DNA from: Pedobacter sp.
GTDB taxonomy: Bacteria; Bacteroidota; Bacteroidia; Sphingobacteriales; Sphingobacteriaceae
Length of the DNA stretch: 64,000 nt
Direction: 5' to 3'
Assembly: GCA_031119475.1 (NCBI GenBank)
Contig: JAVHXV010000001.1
Span: 607,116 to 671,115 of the forward strand
Of this stretch, positions 60,344 through 64,000 are shown in pieces. A program made the position numbers and the translations under genes. Under the pieces are notes generated by a model. It was not told where the DNA came from. It searched no databases and saw nothing but the letters and a program-made list of their open reading frames with translations. Numbering within the stretch: the first letter of the stretch is position 1; each line of letters begins with the position of its first letter.

Positions 60344-61354
60344 ATGTCAAACCAAAAACGACTGCAGGCACAAATGCCCACTCAGGGGTGGAAACAGTTC
60401 CTGACCGCAAAGACCAGAATGCTCGCTGCCTATGATGTTGCGAAAGAGCAAGGTATTAATCATCAGGTAAAAACCCGGCATGGAGTTGTTGCTGAAGCTG
60501 AATTCCGAAAGTGGCTAGGCGAGTTCCTACCAAAACGTTACGCCGTTACCTCTGGATATATCATTTCGCCAGGAATATCTAGTTCGGAACATGCGGTGCA
60601 CTTCGATGTAATCATCTACGATCAGCTCGAATCTCCTGTGCTTTGGGTGGAGGATAATCCTGATTCATCAAGCCAAGGAAAGTCACTTGCGATCCCAGTG
60701 GAATATGTCCGGGCAGTGATAGAGGTCAAATCTGCTTTCAACAAAGTGTCAGCTAAAAAAGTAGTCGAGCAGCTTTCAAAGCTAAAGCCATTATTGGCGC
60801 GTGTAGATGCACCAAATAGCCCTGTCAAACTCTATCTTCCTCATAACTTCTTCTGCGCCACGGTGTTTTTCGAACTCCGAAAAGAAGATGAAAAGGATTT
60901 TGCGGCATTGGATGAACTTGTGAATGCCACGATGATCAGGCGGTTTTTCGGCGGCATGATACTCAGGGCGGAAACACAATATAAACTTGACAGCGGAAAA
61001 ATATTCTTCAGAAATGAAAATATTGACAGTGGTCCGAATAATAGTTCATCGCTAGCATTTTGGTCTTCATCTAGATGCCTGAAGTATAAGGATGACTCCT
61101 ATTTTAGCCTTCTGCTGAACTATTCAGAAACGTATTTTTCAGAATTTGCATTTGACATCTTAGCACTGCTGAAAGGTACATATCGGCCAAATGTGCTCTC
61201 GAGCCTTTATTGTATGGGATCTACCAGCCGGGAAAATGGTAGCTGTGTAGAGACGCGGTATGCTGATCCAGAAGCTGTCAAAAGGTATAAGGAGGAAACT
61301 GCAGCAATCTTGAAGGCCCAAGGGTTTGTAGGATTCGAACCTTCGGATTTATAA
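60344..61354 (+). CDS. DUF6602-like nuclease-fold protein
   Basis: 336 residues. A PD-(D/E)XK-like core is visible: an early Glu in EAEFRKWLGEFLP, D88 (VHFDVIIYDQ), E120 and E127-x-K129 (VRAVIEVKSAF). This order and the GYIISPGISSSEHAVHFDVIIYD segment match DUF6602-type proteins, common beside toxins and defence genes. The C-terminal 150 residues have no recognised domain. It is transcribed away from the QueC-like pair across a 363-bp spacer, and whether they act together is not known. Confidence 0.7.
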   Translation: MSNQKRLQAQMPTQGWKQFLTAKTRMLAAYDVAKEQGINHQVKTRHGVVAEAEFRKWLGEFLPKRYAVTSGYIISPGISSSEHAVHFDVIIYDQLESPVLWVEDNPDSSSQGKSLAIPVEYVRAVIEVKSAFNKVSAKKVVEQLSKLKPLLARVDAPNSPVKLYLPHNFFCATVFFELRKEDEKDFAALDELVNATMIRRFFGGMILRAETQYKLDSGKIFFRNENIDSGPNNSSSLAFWSSSRCLKYKDDSYFSLLLNYSETYFSEFAFDILALLKGTYRPNVLSSLYCMGSTSRENGSCVETRYADPEAVKRYKEETAAILKAQGFVGFEPSDL

Positions 61355-61670
61355 TTTAAGTAGTAGTCGATATATCTATTTTCCATCTCACATTGCGGCC
61401 TGCAAAACCTTCGGTTCTTGCTTTCTGCTCCTACGGAAGGCGGAAGGAAAGGCTTGGATTGTTTATTGCGGGCGAAACCTTTCGGCACGCCCGAAGTGTT
61501 TAATGTTAAACATCAAATTTTCAGTATAAAATGATTCTCTACAAAACACAGAATTCATTTTTAGATACATAGGGAATGTTCTAATTTTTTACATTGTTGG
61601 TTTTCTGGTCCTGCGGTGTTACCTTCATACAATTGAGCGGCCCCATCCCTTGCCGCCGGGATTTGTTGCA
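61355..61670. other. Gene-free gap between the DUF6602-like gene and the receiver gene
   Basis: No gene is seen. A short hairpin, GGGCG ... CGCCC around AAACCTTTCGGCA (61470-61493), and purine-rich GGAAGGCGGAAGGAAAGG occur near 61433-61450. The distal part is A/T-rich and would hold the receiver promoter. Confidence 0.5.
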
Positions 61671-62087
61671 ATGGAAAAAAAGATCTTCAGCGTGGTCATC
61701 ATCGATGACGAGCGCTATAACCTCGATAGGATGGAGCAGTTTGCGATGGCACACGACCAGTTGTCCATGCTCGCTGGCTACTGTGATCCCCTGCTCGCAT
61801 TAGACGAGATCCTGGCCAAGGGACAGGTGGTCGATTTTGCCTTTGTGGACGTGAACATGCCGGGGATGATGGGGGCCGAGCTGCTGCCGCTGATCCGCCA
61901 CCTGGTCAGGTTTCCGGTCTATACCACGGGCATGTCGATACACCGATCCGCTTATTTTGACCCCAAGCGGGATTTCTATCTGCTGAAGCCCTTCGGTTTT
62001 GAAAAGTTCTGTAGTGCGGTGGAGGGGATCATCGAAGGTTATGAAAAGTCTGTGCTGGAAAATGCACTTGTGGTTCCAATTCGTTAG
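61671..62087 (+). CDS. Stand-alone response-regulator receiver
   Basis: 138 residues from the ATG at 61671; a TTG 21 nt upstream is unlikely. It is a receiver domain with no output domain. The acidic pocket is D12-D13 (IIDDERYNL), the phospho-acceptor D60 (FVDVNMPG), the switch Thr 85/86 (YTTGM) and K106 (LLKPFGF). The composition resembles LytTR-type receivers. It may be a phosphate sink or act by protein contact. No kinase is next to it, and it ends just before a strong terminator. Confidence 0.88.
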   Translation: MEKKIFSVVIIDDERYNLDRMEQFAMAHDQLSMLAGYCDPLLALDEILAKGQVVDFAFVDVNMPGMMGAELLPLIRHLVRFPVYTTGMSIHRSAYFDPKRDFYLLKPFGFEKFCSAVEGIIEGYEKSVLENALVVPIR

Positions 62088-62100
62088 GCTGATAAACAAA

Positions 62101-62127
62101 AAAAGGTTCCACCAGCGGAACCTTTTT
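62101..62127 (+). terminator. Rho-independent terminator of the receiver gene
   Basis: AAAAGGTTCC pairs with GGAACCTTTT around ACCAGC, followed by a further T. It lies 14 nt after the stop. Confidence 0.88.
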
Positions 62128-62250
62128 CCTGAAGAGAGAAATTAATTATCCTGCTCTTGAATTTCTTATTGGTATAACAACCTATTGGTCAAGTTGTTTT
62201 AATGTTGGGTGCCTTTAATGGTTCAAGTATTAACTTTTTTAGGGCTTGGG

Positions 62251-62469
62251 CTAAACGGCCAAGGCTTGTTTCAGCGTATCTGCATGTTCAAATGAGATGA
62301 GCGCCACTTTGGGAAAGTCCATGAAGTTGATTTTTGAGATGATTGAGCTTGCAGAATAGTTGGAAAGGGCTGCGCTGTATATGAGATTTATTTCATCTTC
62401 TTCTTTTGCAATTGCGATGAGCTCGATGCGCACAGATCTTGGTGAGACGTACTGGTAGTGGTATTTCAT
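62251..62469 (-). CDS. Small protein of unknown function
   Basis: 72 residues: MKYHYQYVSPRSVRIELIAIAKEEDEINLIYSAALSNYSASSIISKINFMDFPKVALISFEHADTLKQALAV. Evenly mixed polar and hydrophobic residues, a plausible compact alpha/beta fold, no signal or membrane segment. I know no family. It is divergent from the DUF3253 gene. A coding call is likely but not certain. Confidence 0.5.
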   Translation of the reverse strand: MKYHYQYVSPRSVRIELIAIAKEEDEINLIYSAALSNYSASSIISKINFMDFPKVALISFEHADTLKQALAV

Positions 62470-62554
62470 TTGGGCGTTTTAGATGCCCTAAGATAGTTTT
62501 TTTGGGAATAATATCGGAGTGAAATCTTTTAGGAAATCCAATTGTTACATTGTC

Positions 62555-62800
62555 ATGGATGGAAATGCAGCCATTGAAAAGAAGATTCTGGAAATCGCTA
62601 TCGAACGCGGTCCGGATAAGACCACCTGTCCATCGGATATTGCAAGGATGATGTTTCCCAATGACTGGCGCAGGCACATGGAAAAAGTGCGCTGTGTTGC
62701 GGTCGAGCTGCAGCGCAAGGGCAAGGTGCTGATCACCCAAAAAGGGAAGCCGATCGATATCGAGCATATCAAGGGGCCAATCCGAATTAAGATCAGCTAA
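62555..62800 (+). CDS. DUF3253 winged-helix-like protein
   Basis: 81 residues from ATG 62555 (a GTG 36 nt upstream is less likely). IEKKILEIAIERGPDKTTCPSDIARMMFPNDWRRHMEKVRCVAVELQRKGKVLITQKGKPIDIEHIKGPIRIKI is the whole DUF3253 domain, a small winged-helix-like module of unknown use. It may bind DNA. It is convergent with the SdiA-regulated-like gene (9-nt gap). Confidence 0.85.
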   Translation: MDGNAAIEKKILEIAIERGPDKTTCPSDIARMMFPNDWRRHMEKVRCVAVELQRKGKVLITQKGKPIDIEHIKGPIRIKIS

Positions 62801-62809
62801 TTCATTCTG

Positions 62810-63778
62810 TTATTTTGAACCTAGCTGCATCTTTGCTAGTTTGGCCGGTTCCTTTATCCCTTCGGTAGAAATATAGAGTTCGCCCTGCGGGCTGAACATT
62901 AGTCCCTCTACCTGCGGGAACTCCTTTTTGTCCACCGAAAGGTAATGCTTTGGTGTAAAGCCGGAAGTGAGTATGAGAATCCGCTGGTTCGGTCCATCGG
63001 CAATGTAGATTTCCTTCGTCGTAGGATGGATGGCGAGCTCAGATGGCCTGATAACAGAGCCTCCAGATTTCTTTTTGCCCTTTTTCTTCCCAGTTTCCTG
63101 CTGAACATTTTCGCAGGATACGATAGGGTCATCCAGCCTGATGGAGAAGATAGGAGCTGCTGCCATTTGTTTGCTCTTCAGATCGAAGCTGTAGAAATGT
63201 TTTTCGGTAGCTCCCTTTTTGCCGTCCTTCTGACCAAGGATGAGCCGGTTGTTCTGCGCGTCATGGTGGAGGGTTTCGATGTTGTCTGTTGTTGTCAGGC
63301 CAAGCTGGTGCTGTTTGATCAGTTTTCCGCTGGAAGAGATTTCAAAAAGGTTGCCGTCCGACCTCACAACATAAAAGGTTCCACCCACATTAGCAATGCC
63401 CTCATAGTCGCCGTTTGGCCCAAAGGGTAGTTTCCTTTCGACTTTTTTTGCTGCCATATCGTAGATGAAGATGGTTCCGAGCTGGTCCTGCACCATGGCG
63501 ACTTTGCTGCTTCCCAGCCAGGCGATGCCCGATACTTCCAGCAGTTTCTTTGGCAGTTCCCAGATCTGTTGCGCCGTAGGCGTACCGCCAAAACAGTCTG
63601 CGCTCTCGGTGGATTCAACAGGTTCCGCTTTATCCTTTTTGGACTTCTTTTTCTTTTTGCCTTCCTTTTCACTGGACAGGTTTTTATCTGATGTTCCGGT
63701 GTAGATGTATGCGCCTCCGGCAAGGATGGCAATGGCCAAGATCCCGATGAGGATAAAAGCGAGTCTGTTGTTTTTCAT
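62810..63778 (-). CDS. SdiA-regulated-like beta-propeller protein, membrane-anchored
   Basis: 322 residues. One N-terminal membrane segment (about 7-27) is followed by a lysine-rich linker (SSEKEGKKKKKSKKDKAEP). The body has propeller blades (KKLLEVSGIAWLGSSKVAMVQDQLGTIFIYDM, GDYEGIANVGGTFYVVRSDGNLFEI, PSELAIHPTTKEIYIADGPNQRILIL, QVEGLMFSPQGELYISTEG) typical of SdiA-regulated/phytase-like periplasmic proteins. Role unknown. It is followed upstream by the partial gene at the right edge, on the same strand. Confidence 0.82.
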   Translation of the reverse strand: MKNNRLAFILIGILAIAILAGGAYIYTGTSDKNLSSEKEGKKKKKSKKDKAEPVESTESADCFGGTPTAQQIWELPKKLLEVSGIAWLGSSKVAMVQDQLGTIFIYDMAAKKVERKLPFGPNGDYEGIANVGGTFYVVRSDGNLFEISSSGKLIKQHQLGLTTTDNIETLHHDAQNNRLILGQKDGKKGATEKHFYSFDLKSKQMAAAPIFSIRLDDPIVSCENVQQETGKKKGKKKSGGSVIRPSELAIHPTTKEIYIADGPNQRILILTSGFTPKHYLSVDKKEFPQVEGLMFSPQGELYISTEGIKEPAKLAKMQLGSK

Positions 63779-63818
63779 AGGTAACGTATCGTAGTAGGTT
63801 TATAACAGTATATTTCAG

Positions 63819-64000
63819 TTATGGTTTTTTGGCGTTGCTTCTAATATATTCTAGGGTCTCTTTTTGGCTGGCCCAGCCAAGGGAGCTTGCGGGCTCTGTA
63901 TCGTAGCTGAGGAACCATTTTTCGATGATCTCCAGTACAGCAGGTTTTTTCGCCCTGAGCTCTTCAAGGGTCGTAATGCCGAGGGCATTAAGCTTTTGAT
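63819..64000 (-). CDS. C-terminal end of a possible inorganic pyrophosphatase (partial)
   Basis: Only the last 60 codons (from 63998) are in the window: QKLNALGITTLEELRAKKPA, then VLEIIEKWFLSYDTEPASSLGWASQKETLEYIRSNAKKP and stop. The pattern helix, FLSYD, SSLGWAS, final helix resembles the C-terminus of soluble inorganic pyrophosphatases, but too little is visible to be certain. The catalytic part lies outside. It is 40 nt upstream of the SdiA-regulated-like gene. Confidence 0.5.
   Translation of the reverse strand, partial: QKLNALGITTLEELRAKKPAVLEIIEKWFLSYDTEPASSLGWASQKETLEYIRSNAKKP

Larger units (their letters stand above)
41159..64000. mobile_element. Integrative mobilizable/conjugative element (left part, right end outside the window)
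   Basis: It starts at the tRNA-tail repeat. It carries an excisionase-like HTH gene, a repair/mutagenesis operon, two defence-like clusters, an oriT-like region, a relaxosome protein, a MOBP-type relaxase and a YWFCY coupling protein. Base composition shifts abruptly between cargo blocks (A/T-rich 48.8-52.8 kb, more G/C-rich mobilization genes). No integrase and no type IV secretion (Tra) genes are seen before 64 kb. The right limit is therefore unknown, and the last genes (62.8-64 kb) could be cargo or chromosome. Confidence 0.65.

Overview
The window looks like a chromosome segment of a Bacteroidota bacterium, most likely Sphingobacteriaceae (Pedobacter-like). The signs are TAnnTTTG -7 promoter boxes close to start codons with almost no Shine-Dalgarno sequences, an OmpA/PD40 protein, a GH92 mannosidase, a DUF2807 lipoprotein, a histone-like Hc1 protein, CarboxypepD_reg outer-membrane receptors and a YWFCY-type conjugative coupling protein. 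The assignment rests on reading the proteins; no search was run.

Core region, about 1-40.9 kb: housekeeping and metabolic genes in short operons. They include queE, a Rieske protein, folD, lepA, cutC with two small envelope genes, a glycosylasparaginase, a nitrilase-family amidase, a methionine-type aminotransferase, an MFS exporter and a YhhQ queuosine-precursor transporter. An alkylglycerol-monooxygenase-like gene overlaps a lysoplasmalogenase-like gene (ether-lipid pair). Then come topA, a GPx peroxidase, an MtfA-type peptidase, a 5'-nucleotidase split into two reversed overlapping genes, mnmA, topB, a PAS-DHp protein with no ATPase domain, an LD-carboxypeptidase, a metallo-beta-lactamase-fold hydrolase, an Hc1 gene, a D-threonine-aldolase-like gene, GH92, tRNA-Lys(TTT), an alcohol dehydrogenase, a large outer-membrane receptor, a Gfo/Idh/MocA oxidoreductase, a DoxX-like protein, DinB and ORF6N proteins. 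Many spacers hold drifting short tandem words, often 8 nt long.

Mobile element, from about 41.16 kb to beyond the right edge: its left end is a copy of the tRNA-Lys 3' end plus its downstream terminators, inverted relative to the intact tRNA at 32.59 kb. The two copies form a nearly perfect 178-bp inverted repeat around 8.2 kb of core genes. Inside are an excisionase-like HTH gene, an imuA-imuB-dnaE2-alkB mutagenesis and repair operon behind a 32-bp perfect palindrome, a tight four-gene A/T-rich operon (PD-(D/E)XK nuclease, DUF4238, an unknown and a HEPN-like protein with an Rx4H motif), an oriT-like hairpin cluster, and the mobilization genes (relaxosome protein, MOBP-type relaxase, coupling protein).

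Most promising system, 57.3-61.4 kb: a two-gene operon encodes a 262-residue helical protein starting Met-Gly and a 627-residue fusion of a QueC-like PP-loop ATPase with a C-terminal PD-(D/E)XK-like nuclease motif. A second nuclease-like gene (DUF6602-like) is divergent from it across a spacer with a duplicated 16-nt motif. The layout recalls the QatB-QatC core of the Qat anti-phage system but without QatA or QatD and with a nuclease fused on. The chromosomal queE could supply the CDG substrate such an enzyme would use. The right part holds a stand-alone receiver, a DUF3253 protein, an SdiA-regulated-like propeller protein and the C-terminus of a possible inorganic pyrophosphatase. No integrase and no right att site are visible, so the element must continue outside the window.
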